NCBI RefSeq assembly: GCF_901933205.1
Contig: NC_044601.1
Location: 45,605,376 to 45,669,375 of the forward strand
DNA: 64,000 nucleotides
From: Camarhynchus parvulus
Lineage: Eukaryota; Chordata; Aves; Passeriformes; Thraupidae
Direction of reading: 5' to 3'
In this document: one piece after another, positions 36,501-49,375 of the stretch
Numbering within the stretch: the stretch's first letter is position 1
Layout of the letters: each line of letters begins with the position of its first letter
Made by a program: the position numbers and the translations under genes
Notes under the pieces: model-generated
Told to the model about the DNA's origin: nothing
What the model saw: only the letters and a program-made list of their open reading frames with translations
Databases searched by the model: none

Positions 36501-39210
36501 CCCTAGCCACGTCCTTGTTAAACCAGTAGTTTCTTCTTATATAGAAACATCCATCTCAAGAAGAGAACCTACTGCAAATTACCACTTACAGAAGGAATCT
36601 ATTCCATCCTTTGAAGCAGTTCTGCATGACATTAGGACAATCCCAGGCCTCAGGTCACTTTGCAATAGACCTCAGGCAGCAAATTGAGAGTGTGCCTGCA
36701 GAGAGCCTGCAAAGAGATGTACAATTCAGCTCATTTTCATGGGTCATGCCTCATAGGAAAGCAGGAAAGATTTTGTGCAGAAATTCTTGGCTATGATTCT
36801 GAGCAGACAGAGGCAGATCAACGGAAAAAAATAAGCTTTTTTAGAAATCTAACTTTACAGATTCTACCACATTCCAAATGTCATCTGATTTGGGATGTTT
36901 GTTTATCCTTTCTGTAACACTAATTTGCAAAGCTCTGATAATTCCATTGGTTGGTTTTGGATTTTTTATAATGATGAAAATATAAGTATCAAACTACCCA
37001 CTTTGCTATGATCAAATAAAAATGTCATATGTATCTGCAGACATAAAATAGCTCTAGCAGAGATTGTTGCTGGAGGATATAGCCTCCATTATTCATATAA
37101 AACACAGTGCTGCCACTGATCATTATCCCTAATAGTAGTAATCCTCCCTGAATGGGTTTATTAAAGTCCTCAGCATCACTGTGGGCTGTTAATAATCTGG
37201 TGGTAGCAGCCCACTTTGCTATATCTACAGCTTAACCTACACTTATTTCTGTCATTGCCTTTTTTTCTCTCCACATTAATCATCCTCTGAAAACATTTTC
37301 AATATTCTCTCTTGCAGCACAGCAGGATAATGCCTTCTAATTGTCATTCTGAGTCTGCTTTTTCTGGTCCTTCTGCATAAATATAATTGCAAAATCAGCA
37401 GCCCCTGATACCCCCGCCCTCCCCATCCTGCTCCATGAGCAATTGCAGTGGTGGTCTCTTCCAGCCTTGTGAAGAGGGAACCACACCCTGCCTTCCATCT
37501 TAGAGACCCTGCCTGCACCTACACTCTGCCCAGACACCACAGCACATTGTGGCAGGCACCCTGCTTCCTTGGCTGTCCAGAGAGGGTCCCGTTTCAGAGC
37601 ATATCAGACTCCAGCCTGAAGCACTCCAGATGCAACTATGGCAGCCCCACTGCAGGAGGAGTGGAATGAGCCTGCATGCTGATGTGTGCTGTGTCTGAAG
37701 CATGCACCCTGATGCATGCTGATGTATCCTGATGCATGCTGGATTTCACTCACATACCATGTCGGGGAAAAAAACCCTAGCATAAAAATGTGACCAGGAA
37801 CCAGGAAATAATCTCATCCTCTCATGTCTACAGAGAATCCCAGAATACCACTCACATTGCATAACACAGCAGAAGTTCACTGTATATTTTTGTTCCTTTC
37901 AGCTTTATCTGAATTTTCTGTTTTCCAGAAAGCATCAATTACTCCAACTAGTCATGGAAAAAGGTTTAAACATCCTCAGTTTTGCAAGTCTGAGTTTCCA
38001 GTTCACTTCCCTTTCACAGTGAAGGTTTTTTCCCCGAAAAAAATAAATGTAATAAAAGACAGTAGTGTGAAAATTTCTGTCAGTAATACTATTAATCCTG
38101 CTCTTGAATTCCTGCCATCTCAGATTAGGTGATCAGTTGATGCTTTGCAGAGATGTAGTAGGAAAAATCCTACCGCTGATTTTTTTAAACAGCTTTGCTG
38201 CTGTTTGGCATTGAATACTGTTAATATCTGGGCATGAAAATATGACTCAATTATGCAAAGAAAATACATATACTAGTCCCTATAACTGTTCTGCTTAAAT
38301 AGCTTTGTTATTTTTATAGATGAAACAAACTGACAAAAACAATCTTTGAAGGACAATCCTCATAAGCAGTAGGATTAAGGATATTCTTCATAAGGAGTGA
38401 TGTTATTTGACACCTCATAGGAAGAGTAGAGTCTTTATTAAAAAAAAATCTCTTGAATTAGACAATACTAGGAGAATTCCTTGCCATGCTGCTTTATTAT
38501 GAACACTATTAGAATTGTATAGGGTTTCTCCTTGTTAAACTTTCTGACACCTTTTCAATTTGCCTTTTTACCTTAATTCAAGGCCACAGGAAAGTAAATG
38601 CATCCTTCTCAGTCACCTACATCCACCATTCCATATTTTAAAAAGCTAAGGCAGAGGACTTGTTAGCTATATCACCTGCATTAACCACTAAAGAGAAAAT
38701 GTCACCTAAATTCAACATAGAGTAGATGGTCTCTTCAACATTCTGGCAGAGTTAACCCTTACAAGGATACTATACATGGAGATAATTGGCAGTGAAAACA
38801 GGTATCAGTTAAACTAGCCTAGGTGTCAATTAGATAACTTCAATTTACTACTCTGCCACTGTTCACTGTATATCTTACTTTAGTCTTAAAATACAGTTCT
38901 TATCCAGAAGTTTGGAGAACAAATCAGTGCCTGAGGAAGTTCTGAGGAAAATTGCCTGTGAACATGAAAGATGCATGAATTGCTTTTGTCTTGTCTAGCT
39001 AACTCTGGTGTTCTTAGACTCATCTGGTTATAAACATGTGCTACTGTCTCGGAAGGTCAAAAGTAATGGAAACAACAGGTATTTTAGTGTGCCTGGAAGA
39101 CATCCAAACAAATTATAGTTAGATAGATCATCTTCTCCATCTAACCAGCTGTCCAAGAATTCATTTTTTTTCTTCCAATTGCAAAAGATATGAGGGTGGT
39201 GAATTATTAA
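33586..39210. other. Unassigned non-coding DNA
   Basis: It includes a TGATGCATGC-rich short repeat at 37670-37741 and a small inverted repeat at 35354-35374 (AACTTGATG-TGA-CATCAAGTT). A somewhat GC-richer patch lies at about 33830-33960. No gene or mobile element is recognised. Confidence 0.4.
37670..37741 (+). repeat. Short imperfect repeat of TGATGCATGC
   Basis: The unit CCTGATGCATGCT occurs twice 20 bp apart (37708 and 37728), with related GCATGCTGATGTGT units before it. Confidence 0.75.
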
Positions 39211-39400
39211 GTGAGGTTGGTGAAACACTGGGACAGGTTGCCCAGAGAGGTGGTGGGTGCCCCATCCCTAGAAACATTCAGCGTCAAGTGGGACAGGAAT
39301 TCGAGCAACCTCACCTAGTTGAAGATGTCTCTGCTTATTGCAGGAAAACTGGACTGTACCATGTTTAAAGGTCTCTTCCCACACAAACTATTCTATCAAT
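39211..39400 (+). mobile_element. CR1 LINE 3' fragment
   Basis: CR1 blocks are clear: GGGACAGGTTGCCCAGAGAG, GTGGTGGGTGCCCCATCCCT, AGCAACCTCACCTAGTTGAA, GATGTCTCTGCTTATTGCAG and a final ACAAACTATTCTATCAAT. It is about 190 bp, with strong 5' truncation. Confidence 0.9.
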
Positions 39401-42296
39401 ATATGGCATAGCAAAAAATCTATTGTAAAGCAAAAAACTCTCTAAACAATTTCTAAAGGAATAAAAGGTTTGTATTTCTATTTTATGCATACAAAACACA
39501 AGACCATAGCTAAGACCTAAGTCTCTGAACATACCCCTGCTATCAAGAGTTGAATCTGAATCCAAATACCTCAGCATTCCTGCTCTACTATTAAACTCTG
39601 ACTGACACTATATAACAAAACATTTCAGATTTTGGGGGTAATTTTGTTATTCTATTCTAAACTGACATTGCAAGAATAGTATGAAACTTAAGTTTCTTCT
39701 CTTCCCTGCTGCTTTCATTTGAGCTGAAACAGTAAATTGAAAACAACATTTTTATTTTAATTTGTTTTTATAAATTCAAAGGACAGAGACAGTATAGAAG
39801 AAAAAAAAAAAGAAAAACCCAACAACACCCACCAAACACCAACACCCCACACACAGTATCTTTGTCCCTTTAGAGAAGGCTTTGTAGTAAGCTCAAAGGA
39901 TTGGTTTCCAGCTTTCACAAACACAATTATTTTTGTCCTGAGTAATATTAGATACCTTGAGTTTAATTATGTTAAGTAAAGCAATAATTTGATGGTTAAG
40001 ATGCATCAAGCCTACATTAGGAAACTATGTTCCAGTAAGCAGACTTTCATTTGAAGTTATCATAAGAAGTAACAAATAATGCTTTATACTGCCAGGCATA
40101 CACCTTCACAGTTACTACAAAGAAAGAGCAGTGAAATGCTATAAAAGAAAGCAATGGTTTCATTTATGAGTTCTAACCAATACCGTCAACTTACTTAACT
40201 GGGATCTCATCTTGAGGCCACAATAAAACCACTTACCCAACAAAATCAGAGATAGCATTCAGAATGATGAATAAATACTTCTGACTAATTGTGTTAAATC
40301 CCCATATTGCATGGAGTTTTGGCAGGCATTTTATCAAAAGGTGTTAATGCACTGTGGCATTAGGTGTGCCAGCTTGTTTTTTTCCCTGAAGGGACTAAAG
40401 TGTACTACAGGCGAGGATTTCTGAGGTTTCTGGGGAAGAACCATCTGTGATGCTTTAGAAAGACTTGTCTGTGATTTCACATAGTGTTCTGAAAGGCTCC
40501 ATTGACATTCACTTTCACAGGGTTTTCTGACATTCATAGAGCACAGTGATGTTAGTGTATTTATTTGTCCTTTTTATTGGTCTTTCCATAAGCTGTTTTG
40601 CACTTTTACCTTTCAGTATGAACCAAAGCCTGTCTTTAACTAGAAACTCAGTTAATGCTGTCCATAAGTCACTGTGAAATGGAAGGAAAGTTAGGCATTG
40701 GTGAGAGCCTCTTCAGACCGCCCTCAGTATTTCAAAGCCGTGCTGTGCTGCACACATACAATTTCTAGAACTATTTTTTATAACAATGCAGCTACCTGAT
40801 CTTTTTTAAGAGCAAAAGTCTCTGGACTTCTCTGTAATGCTCTGCTGTTCTTATAGGATATTCAGCAAGTCAAAAGCTTATATCTAAGAAAAATCTCTCT
40901 CCTCATGGTAACATTTTGAGAAGCAAGGATGCCATTTCAAACTGATAACTATGTGTCCAACAGTAAATAATTTCATATGCAGAGAAATACAGGGGAAGCA
41001 ACAGGCTTCCAAAATGCCTCTGCATTTTGGACAGCGTTACTTAGCTCATTATACAGGTTTAGTCCCAGTGAATGGCACTTACACAGTTCTCACCACCAAC
41101 AGCCTAACAATGATTAAGCTGAGGTGTGTATGTGAAACAATAGTTAAAATATCTGGACAGCATTTCTCAGAGGAAATATAGAACTGAAAGTCTGTTTTCC
41201 AAATTTTAGGTTTATAGTGGAACTAGTACCAAAGCTAGGCTGAAATGATATCTTAAAGAAATTTCTTCCAGGTACACCTAAAATAACATATCAGGGTCAT
41301 GTAGCCATTTACTGCAATAGCCTGTGTTTGACTTGATTAAATGAAGGATTGTATTGATTGTATTTCATTTCTAACAGAAATGTTTCGGAAATTATTCCCA
41401 CATGGCATTTTCTTATAACAGGGGATTACTCAAAGGAAGCCTTTGCAAGGGGACAAATCCTCTGAGAATTGAACTATACAGACTCATACAAGACATTCAG
41501 TCACTGGTTGCCCTTTGCTAGTGTCCAGCTTCTCTGTGATTTGGGAGCTCTCAGACTACCTCACCTTTGTGAAAAAAAGAAACTGACTGTGAGATACCTG
41601 GGTGTCTTGAAAACAGATAGAAAGAATAAGATTAGGTGTGCCACTGCAACATAGTTTGGGAACCCATTGCCCTTGTGCAGTTGCATTGTGCTTAACTGTC
41701 CTGGTTAGGGCTGTATAGAGGACATATGAAGTATTTCCACCGGTATAGCCTAGGGCTCACAACACTTGCAAAGGGGAAGCTGAAGTTTTCAATCCTTTGT
41801 AGCCTTATCAATCTGTGACAAGGAGTTCAGCAAAAGATTTTTAAAATAGAAAAAGTGACTAAAATTGCTTTAGACATCTGCTATATGAGATAGCAGATGG
41901 TGAACCTACCAAGAGATCCCTAGAAATATTAGTATTTAAAAGGTCTTACATTTCACTAACTTCAGAGAAGTGTGTGGCACTGTCTGTTGCCTTATGGGAA
42001 TGGGGGCCATAGAAATGGGAAGGAGTGAATATATTACTGAAGGGCTTTCAGTTTCTCTGAAGTATTTCTCTCACAGCATTTCCCCAGTCCTGTTCTCCAT
42101 CCTCAGCAGCTCATCAGCATACCAGGCTGACACCCTGCTGGGCTTTTGGTAGCCTCCCCCACCAACAGTCTTTGTCCAGGTCACAGCAAGCAACACATAT
42201 CTAGCTAAGCACTACTCCTTCCACCCCTGCTCCTGTGAATCACAAGTTTAAAATTATCATGAAAATCCACATTCATCACACAATCTTCACTCATGT
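39401..42296. other. Unassigned AT-rich non-coding DNA
   Basis: An A/C-rich run lies at 39808-39857. No repeat family or exon is recognised. Confidence 0.4.
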
Positions 42297-42989
42297 TGTC
42301 ACAGACTGTGAATGTGAGATGTGGCCAGGGGTGTGTATTCTATTGCTATCTCTTAGAGGTGGGGCAGTTATCTTCTGTTAGCTGGGCCACCTGTTAAAAC
42401 CGTCTGGGGCTGTTTTCTTTATGTCTTCCACAACCAATCCTCCCTCTGGGAAATATCTTCTGTTAATGGCCCATTGAGTGTCAGGGCATGACTGATAAAA
42501 TTACATCATCCCATTGTGAGATGCTCCGCCCATGGGGAGGAGCGAGGCATTCCTACCTGGATATAATCTGAGACTTGGAACACCAGAGCAGCCTTTTCCC
42601 ATTGGATTCCCGGAGGAAGACCAAACCAATCTACACTGCCACTGGACCTTCAGAGGAAAACTCCACCCTTCTTTAGGATCACTGTTTCAAGGGAACCACA
42701 CCTGGCACTGCAGGAGGACTGCAGCCACCACTGAATGGGACTGCTACCAACACTGACCCACAGAGTGTCAGATCATGTTCTGACTCTGTCAGTGTTGTTA
42801 TGTATTACTGCATTTTTATTTTTATTTTTTCCTAATAAAGAACTGTTATTCCTACTCCCATACAGCTTTCCCTGAGAGCTCCTTAATTTCAAAATTATAA
42901 TAATTTAGAGGGAGAGGGTTTACATTTTCCATTTCAAGGAAGGCTCCTGCTTTCCTTAGCAAACACCTGTCTTTTCAAACCAAGAGACA
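42297..42989 (+). mobile_element. Solo LTR of an avian endogenous retrovirus (family D)
   Basis: The block order matches a common songbird LTR type known to me by sight: GCTGGGCCACCTGTTAAAAC, ATTACATCATCCCATTGTGA, GAGATGCTCCGCCCATGGGG, CATTCCTACCTGGATATAAT and AATTTCAAAATTATAATAAT. A TATA-like ATATAA is at 42561-42566 and AATAAA at 42834-42839, in the spacing expected for an LTR promoter and polyadenylation signal. Both edges are approximate and no target-site duplication is evident. No retroviral genes are present. Confidence 0.8.
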
Positions 42990-43239
42990 GATCCACAGCA
43001 AACTCCAAAAAACCCCAAACAAACAAACAAAACACACAAAAAGCTTTATCACAACACTGAATGAAAGTAGACAATTTACACGCAATTAACCTCCCGTTCC
43101 TTCATCACAATTATAACAGACATTCTTTACAAACATTCCACTCTCACCCATTGTTCAGTCCATGTTTTGGCCACTACTGCTCTCCATTACCATCCTCATC
43201 TCAAATTCCTCATATCTTACGTTAGACATCAAAAAAGAT

Positions 43240-44777
43240 TGTGGTGGTTTCACCACCTGAATGACAGATGCCCCACCAATACTGCTCTGTCACTCCCCTG
43301 AACAGGGAAGAGATAGTGTCACAAAAAACTGGTTGAGATAAGACAGGGAGAGACACTCAGCAATTAACCATCATGAACAACAACAAAAAAAAACCTCAGC
43401 TCAGAGAAAGTAATTTATTTTCTTGCTAATTCAACCAAAATAGGATATTGGGAAGTAAAACTAAGTCTCAAAAACACCTTCTGCCACCACTCCCTCCTTC
43501 ATGAGTTTGACATTATTCCAGTTTCTCTACCTCCTTCCCCACAGCACTGAAGGGGAATGAGAAATGGGGACTGTTCATCACACATTTCTGCTGCTCCTTC
43601 CTCCTTAGGAGGAGCTGGAGTAGTCCTTTCCCTGTGGCTGCAGCTCTCTTTGCAGAGAGCAGCAGGCGTAACTTCCCCAGGATTTTTCCTGGGGAAGGCA
43701 GTAAGAAAGCTCAGAGATGAAGAAAAACAATTCTTATCTCTACTTGTTACATCTGTTGTTTGGCACATGTGGAATGTGTTATGGAGATTGTTTACCCAAA
43801 AGGGATTTGGTAATTTGACACTGGTGATGGTGTTTTGATTCATTTTGACCAGTTGGAGCCACGTGTGTATCAGACTGTCTGGCAAGGGCATTAGGTTTTT
43901 TAGTATAGTTGGGTTTTAGTATAGTAGTAGTATAGTATTAGTGTAGAATGTACTATAATATAGTATAGCTCAATAAAGCATTTATTCATCCTTCTGCAAT
44001 CATGGAGTCAAGGCTCTTTATTCCCTGCATTGGGGATGCTTGCCACAATTTCCCTACTTCAGTATGGGATTCCTCAGCACGATCCCACAGCAGACAGTCC
44101 TCCAAGAACTTACTCAGTGTCAGTCTTTCCCAGAGTCTGAAGTCCTTCATAAACTGCTCCAGCATGGGCCCTTCCATTGAATGCAGTCCTTCAGGAATGC
44201 ACTGCTCCAGCATGGGTCCCAATGGGTCACAAGTCAGGCTAGCAAACTTTCTCTCCAGTGTGAGCTCCTCTCTCCATGGAGCCGCAGGGCCTGCCAGGAC
44301 CATGCTCCAGTGTGGGCTTTCCATGGGGTCACAACCTCATTTTGACACATCCGTATGCTCTGGTATGGGGCTCTCCATGATCTGTAGGTGGATATTGGCT
44401 CCATCATCATTCTCCATGGGCCATAGAGGCACAGAAGTCTCATCACAGCATTCATCAGGGGCTGCATCTGGCACCAGGAGCCCCTCCTCCATCTCCTTCT
44501 GCCCTGGCCTTGAGGTGTGCAGAGCTGTTTCTCTCACATATTCTCACCCCTCTCTTTTCCAGCTCTAATTTACTTCTGGACAATAAATTTCCCCCACTTA
44601 AATACTTTATCCCAGAGGTGTTGCCATAGTCACTGAGGCTTGACCTTGGGCAGCAGTGGGGTGGTCGTGGAGCCAGCTGGCACTGGCTCTGTTGAACACA
44701 GGGAGAGCTCCTGGCAGCTTCTCAGAGAAGCCGCCCCTGTAACCAAATCCTTGCCATGCAAACCTACTACAGCTACA
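43240..44777 (-). mobile_element. Solo LTR (family B) interrupted by a nested LTR
   Basis: Read on the minus strand, this is the same family as 14425-15395. It starts near 44777 (GTAGGTTTGCATGGCAAGGA), passes CAGAGCCAGTGCCAGCTGGC, and ends at 43240 with GGTGGTGAAACCACCACA. Several GCTCCAGCATGGG-type units form a semi-regular repeat in the middle. The element is split by the insertion at 43633-44047. Without the insertion it would be about 1.1 kb. The 188-codon + strand ORF at 44002-44568 lies antisense to it and is an artefact. Confidence 0.82.
43633..44047 (-). mobile_element. Nested solo LTR (family C) with target-site duplication
   Basis: On the minus strand it runs from TGTGGCAAGC to GCAGCCACA, with matching inverted ends TGTGGC/GCCACA. 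Its interior matches the LTR at 32003-32404: CTTGACTCCATG, an AT-rich TATACTATATTATAG block, GGGTAAACAATCTCC and CCCAGGAAAAATCCTGGGG. On the + strand TTTCCC stands immediately before it (43627-43632) and again one base after it (44049-44054). That is a near-exact 6-bp duplicated target, so this LTR jumped into the older family-B LTR. Confidence 0.82.
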
Positions 44778-46171
44778 TTTTGTAAAGAGTAGTGCTGTAA
44801 AGCTTAGCTCTGTCCTGGCTGCTGCTGGTACACAAAGACAGCACGGCGTTTTTCAGAGATGACTCTCAATTGTGACATCAGTTTTGCCTGTAACAGCCTG
44901 TGGTTCTCATGGAACCATGTAAACATGGAACATGTGTATTTGTAGATGCCATCATCACTTTTTCTTAGCTGTGTGGTGGAATTCTTTGCTGCTCTGGGCA
45001 TTGATTATAGATAGAGATTAGGATGCTTCCCTGAAATTCACATAAACTCTCCTTGTCTTTGTTGAGACAAAGTTGGCAATTAAAAAAACCCTGAGTTGGT
45101 TTTTTTTTTTACTATCTAAGGTTACACTGTTATGTTTAGAATCTAAGGTGTGCCTTCACTTAATTCAGTTAAGTGGTCATACAATATCACCTTAATATCG
45201 ACTCTCTCTCTCTTCTAGGCTAACAAGATGGTCCTTTTTTGGCAGGGAAAAAAGAAATACATTGTGAGGGTTTTGTACTAGGTCTTGTTGGACCTAGACA
45301 GGCACTACATCAATGGGAATAATGTTTATTAATCTAACACTAATATAGGTGTTGAAATATTAATTATAAAATTTAATTCATGGTGCTATAAGTCACAATG
45401 TTTAAAAATCCAACTGTTCGCACAAGTTATGCTTTTTAGGGAGACATTCAGCATTTTAGATTTTTTTTTTTTTTTGAGAGGAAAGAAGTAAATATCTTCT
45501 TTAGGGAAAGCCTTGGGAAATTTCAGCGTTTCCAAAGTGAAAGGCTTTAAATCTTACAGGCTACAATAAATTCAGGATCTTGTTTATATCTTTATTTCAA
45601 GAGAAGAAAATTACTTTCTAATTTTCTACATTCTAATTATATATATATATATATAATATATTTCTAAAAAATATAAAAATATTTTAAAATAAAGATTTTA
45701 TGTCATGAGTTTGAAATTACATTAGCCATAGTGAGAATGCCACTGATATGCTAAGCAGTGCTGAGACCTGTATTAATATCAGATGTTACATCCTTTTATC
45801 TGACAAGTCACTGTCTTAAAGAATACAAGTGCTCCTTGCAAATGTATCTGATATTTTTCTTGCATTTAAACACAAACCAAGGTAAAGACTAATGCTTCTC
45901 TCAGGAGATGTTTCAAAGGTACTTCAACAGCAGCTGACAGAGAGTTTGTGAAGATTGACGTTTTATTACAAAATTAGGCTAAAATTTTAGTACAGTCTAA
46001 AGGTAGGCAATATGTTTGTTTCCCAGAATGCAGGCATTCAGGCTGCATCCTTTCAAGAAACTAGATGAGCAGACGGAACCACTACTTATCCTGACAATGC
46101 ACCTTGAGAGGGAGAGGGTGGAATGGCAGGGATAGATGGATGCCAAATAAAAAATTTAACAAATTTTAAAA
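44778..46171. other. Unassigned AT-rich DNA with simple repeats
   Basis: It holds a T15 run (45461-45475) and an (AT)n run (about 45636-45663). Nothing else is recognised. Confidence 0.45.
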
Positions 46172-46476
46172 ATCATAGAATATTTTGAACTGGAAGGAAG
46201 CCACAAGGAAGCATCATCAGGTCCAGCTCCTGGCTCTGCTCAGAACACTCCAAGGGTCACACCATGTGCCTGAGGGCACAGTCCAAATGCTCCTTGAACT
46301 CTGCCAGGCTGGTGTTGCGACCGCTTCTCTGAGGAATCTGTTCTGGTGCCTAACCATCCTCTGTATGAAAAAACCTTTCCTGATATCCAGCTTAAGCCTC
46401 CCCTGACACAATTTCATGCCATTCCCTTGAATCCTGCCACTGGTCACCACAGAGAAGAAAACACTGTCTTCCCAGG
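46172..46476 (-). mobile_element. CR1 LINE 3' end (CR1-X type)
   Basis: Starting with the complement of the CR1 terminus (AATCATAGAATATTTTGAAC), it contains CTGGAAGGAAGCCACAAGGA, CAGTCCAAATGCTCCTTGAA and AACCTTTCCTGATATCCAGC. These are the reverse complement of CR1-X ORF2 end plus 3' UTR. The tail is the same type as on the SINE at 22285. Confidence 0.9.
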
Positions 46477-48825
46477 ACTATATCTAAAGCCATGTTTCTT
46501 AAATTTCACCTGAGAAAAAATACAGTTCTCAAGTTTCTCCAACAACACAGAAGAGACAAATCAGAGAAAGTAGCCAAGAACTATTTGAAACATTCCACCA
46601 CCTCTCTTTCTGCCAGCATCCACTACTTGTGGGCTCAGAGAGGAACACTCTTTGATTTCCAAATCCTCCAGCAAGACCATAAAGCACTCCTTGTTTGAAC
46701 AGTTTGACCTAGTAAGAAGTTACACTTCACTGGCCCATCCCACTCCCATCATGCAACTTGAATGGCCTGCAGTGACAAATACTTCAAGGATCAGGTGCAA
46801 CTGTCTGTTTCTTGGCTTCTTCACTCCCCTGTTTTTTGGGAAACTGAAATATATTCAAACCCTTAAATTGTCAATATGTCTGTCTCTCTCCTTCACCTAT
46901 AACAGTTTCTTCAAAAATTGTGTCCATATTTTACCTGCCTGTCAAATATGGTTGAAATAAAAATCTCCAATAAATGCTGTGAAAGTTCATGTTTGCATAG
47001 AAGATTAAATCTAAAATTACCTTTTGAAGGGTGAGTTAAAGCCACTTTTTCCTTATGAAATGAGAGAACCTTCATCTGGATTGTCTGTAAGTACACCATT
47101 GCTGTCCAGCTGATCTGCACATGCCCATCTTTCAGGTGACATCAATGTACACCTGTACTCAAGTGGACCAGTGTGAGAGGAACTGAGGTGGGAGAATGGC
47201 ACTTCAGAGAGCAGCATCATGGTCATGGATGATGAGGTGTTACAAAGAGAGGGTTAGTAGTGTGCCGGGCATACACAACACAAATCCTTCCGGAAATCAG
47301 GCTGTCTTTTTCAAAGGATTGTGGTGTGAACATATAAACAGAGACAGTGTGGAGGAATGCAAAACACACACTTTGTGGTACACTGATGCAATGGAAATAC
47401 AGTTTAACTCTGCCATATTGAAAAGAAGTGACGCTATAAATACTGATCAAAGAGCAAAGTCCTGTCATCCTATGGAAATAATCTTGGTCTAGACATCTGA
47501 GCAGACTCAGCTTATTAAAGAAGACACCCTCAGACGAGAATTTAATGAGGGCTTTCACAATACACAGGCAAACTTAGTAACTGGATCATTCAAATGTTTG
47601 AGCTGATAGTGAGCAGGGCCCCATTCTCTGCAACAGGAAGTCAATATTGTCTTACAAACTAGCAAGAACTCAGGATCTCCAGAGCCTGAATTCTTAAAAA
47701 ATCTCTCTCACAAATTGTAGGCTCTCTGGCATTGTAGTTTTGTTGACTAGAGAAGATTCACATTGAATGTGAGTGTACAGCACCAGTGACCTCAATCAGA
47801 GTAGATGTTACAGCCAATTTTTTAATCAGAATTTGCTCATCCAAATGCCAACCACTAAAGAAGCCAAGCACTATGTGCCATCAGTAGTCCACTACTAATG
47901 CCCTATAGGCTGCTAAGAAATGTGGGATCTTCTCCAGGGATACAGGGGACAGTATCATGTCAGTATCTGAAATAAGTTTATGCCTGGTTTGAAAGTACAT
48001 AGAAGTCCATCACTCCAGCAGCCTTATTCTACACAGCTTTATGAAGGAGAGCTTTCATGTATATAGAAGAGTTCAAAGTTCTGTATCACATCCACACCAC
48101 CAAATTTTAAGATATTCCCTAAGCTTTAAAATAACACTTTCCTCCACTTTAACTACCCTGTCCAAGAGAGTTTTATGCTTTTCTCTTTCAATATATTTAG
48201 TTGGGTAAAATGTAACCCCTGTCAAAAAATGTCAGCAAAAATATGGGAAATAACCTACCATTTTATGGAATGCCAAATATTAGCATAGAAGCTTGCTGCT
48301 TCTACTTGGCATGACTGGCATAATTCAAAATACTATTGTCTCCTGTAATCTGGACAAAGTCCTATCAGTATAATTTCTGCATTTTCTTCAGTAAGACTAC
48401 AGCTGGCAGCCTTGCAAAAGCTCTTCCTAGATCCAGACTTTGCAATTTCAGTTTTCAAAGTAAAGTCATCATCTTGACTAAATTTTTCTAACTATGGCAT
48501 AGACTGATAATTCTATGTTTTTAAAAAAGGAGCTGTATTTATTTGCAGTTAGAGGATATACATGCCTGCCAGCATTTAGCTGAAGTCTAATTACATTCAG
48601 TAGTACCATAGAACTGTACTCCAGCATTCTGAAAACATGCTGCTGAAAATCCAAATGATCTCATTAAAGAAGATCCTCCTTACAATTCTGCATTTTGTGC
48701 TACCTCTTGATTTGCCATTGTGGGCAAGGGCTTTCTGGGATATATGCTACTCAGGTGTTGAGATGTTTGAAAAGACCAACAGGTATCCTGACTACTCACT
48801 GTAAAACACAACTTGCAATATAACC
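46477..48825. other. Unassigned non-coding DNA
   Basis: Overlapping ORFs on both strands (for example 47196-47558) have no supporting signals. No repeat is recognised. Confidence 0.4.
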
Positions 48826-49375
48826 TGTTGTGGTTTAATTTAGTAGGCAGCTGAACACCATGCAGTCATTCACTCACTCTCATTCATTCACAGTGGGACA
48901 GGGGAGAGAATTGGGAAAAAGGTAAAACTCATGGGTTGAGATAAAGACAGTTTAATAGGACAGGTAAGGAAGGAAAAATAATAATTAGAAAAAGAATATG
49001 CAGAACAAGCAATGCACAGTGCAACTGCTCACCACTTGCTGACAAGTGTCCAGCCCATCCCTGAGCAGTAGGTTGCCACTTACTACCCTACTCCCCCAGT
49101 TTTATTGTTCAGCATGATGCCAAATGGTGTGAAACATCTCTTTGGCTGATTTGGGTTAGCTGTCCTGGCTGCCTCCTCTCCAACTTCTTGTGCACCTCCA
49201 GCTTCCTCTCTGGCAGGACAGGAGAAGATGGAAAGTCCTTGACTTAGTGTAAGCCCTGCTCAGCAACAACTAAGACATCAGTGTGTTATCAACATTACTC
49301 TCATACTAAATCTAAACCTAGAACTGTTCTAGCTAATGGGAAGGAAATTAACCCCATGCCAGCCAAAACAAGACA
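48826..49375 (-). mobile_element. Solo LTR of an avian endogenous retrovirus (family A, ERVL-like)
   Basis: On the minus strand it begins TGTCTTGTTTTGGCTGGCAT and continues through TTAGTATGAGAGTAATGTTG and ATAACACACTGATGTCTTAG to TTTATCTCAACCCATGAGTT and TTAAACCACAACA. This is a widespread avian LTR layout with TG...CA ends and a length near 550 bp. The TATA region is degenerate (AATAAAACTGGGGGAG). Flanks TAACC and AATAA do not form a target-site duplication. No internal retroviral sequence is present. Confidence 0.88.

Noticed and set aside
44002..44568. 188-codon + strand ORF, the longest in the window
   Set aside because: It lies antisense to a solo LTR and partly in the nested LTR. It is not a host or viral gene.
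46185..46450. ORFs on both strands
   Set aside because: They are frames of a CR1-X 3' end.
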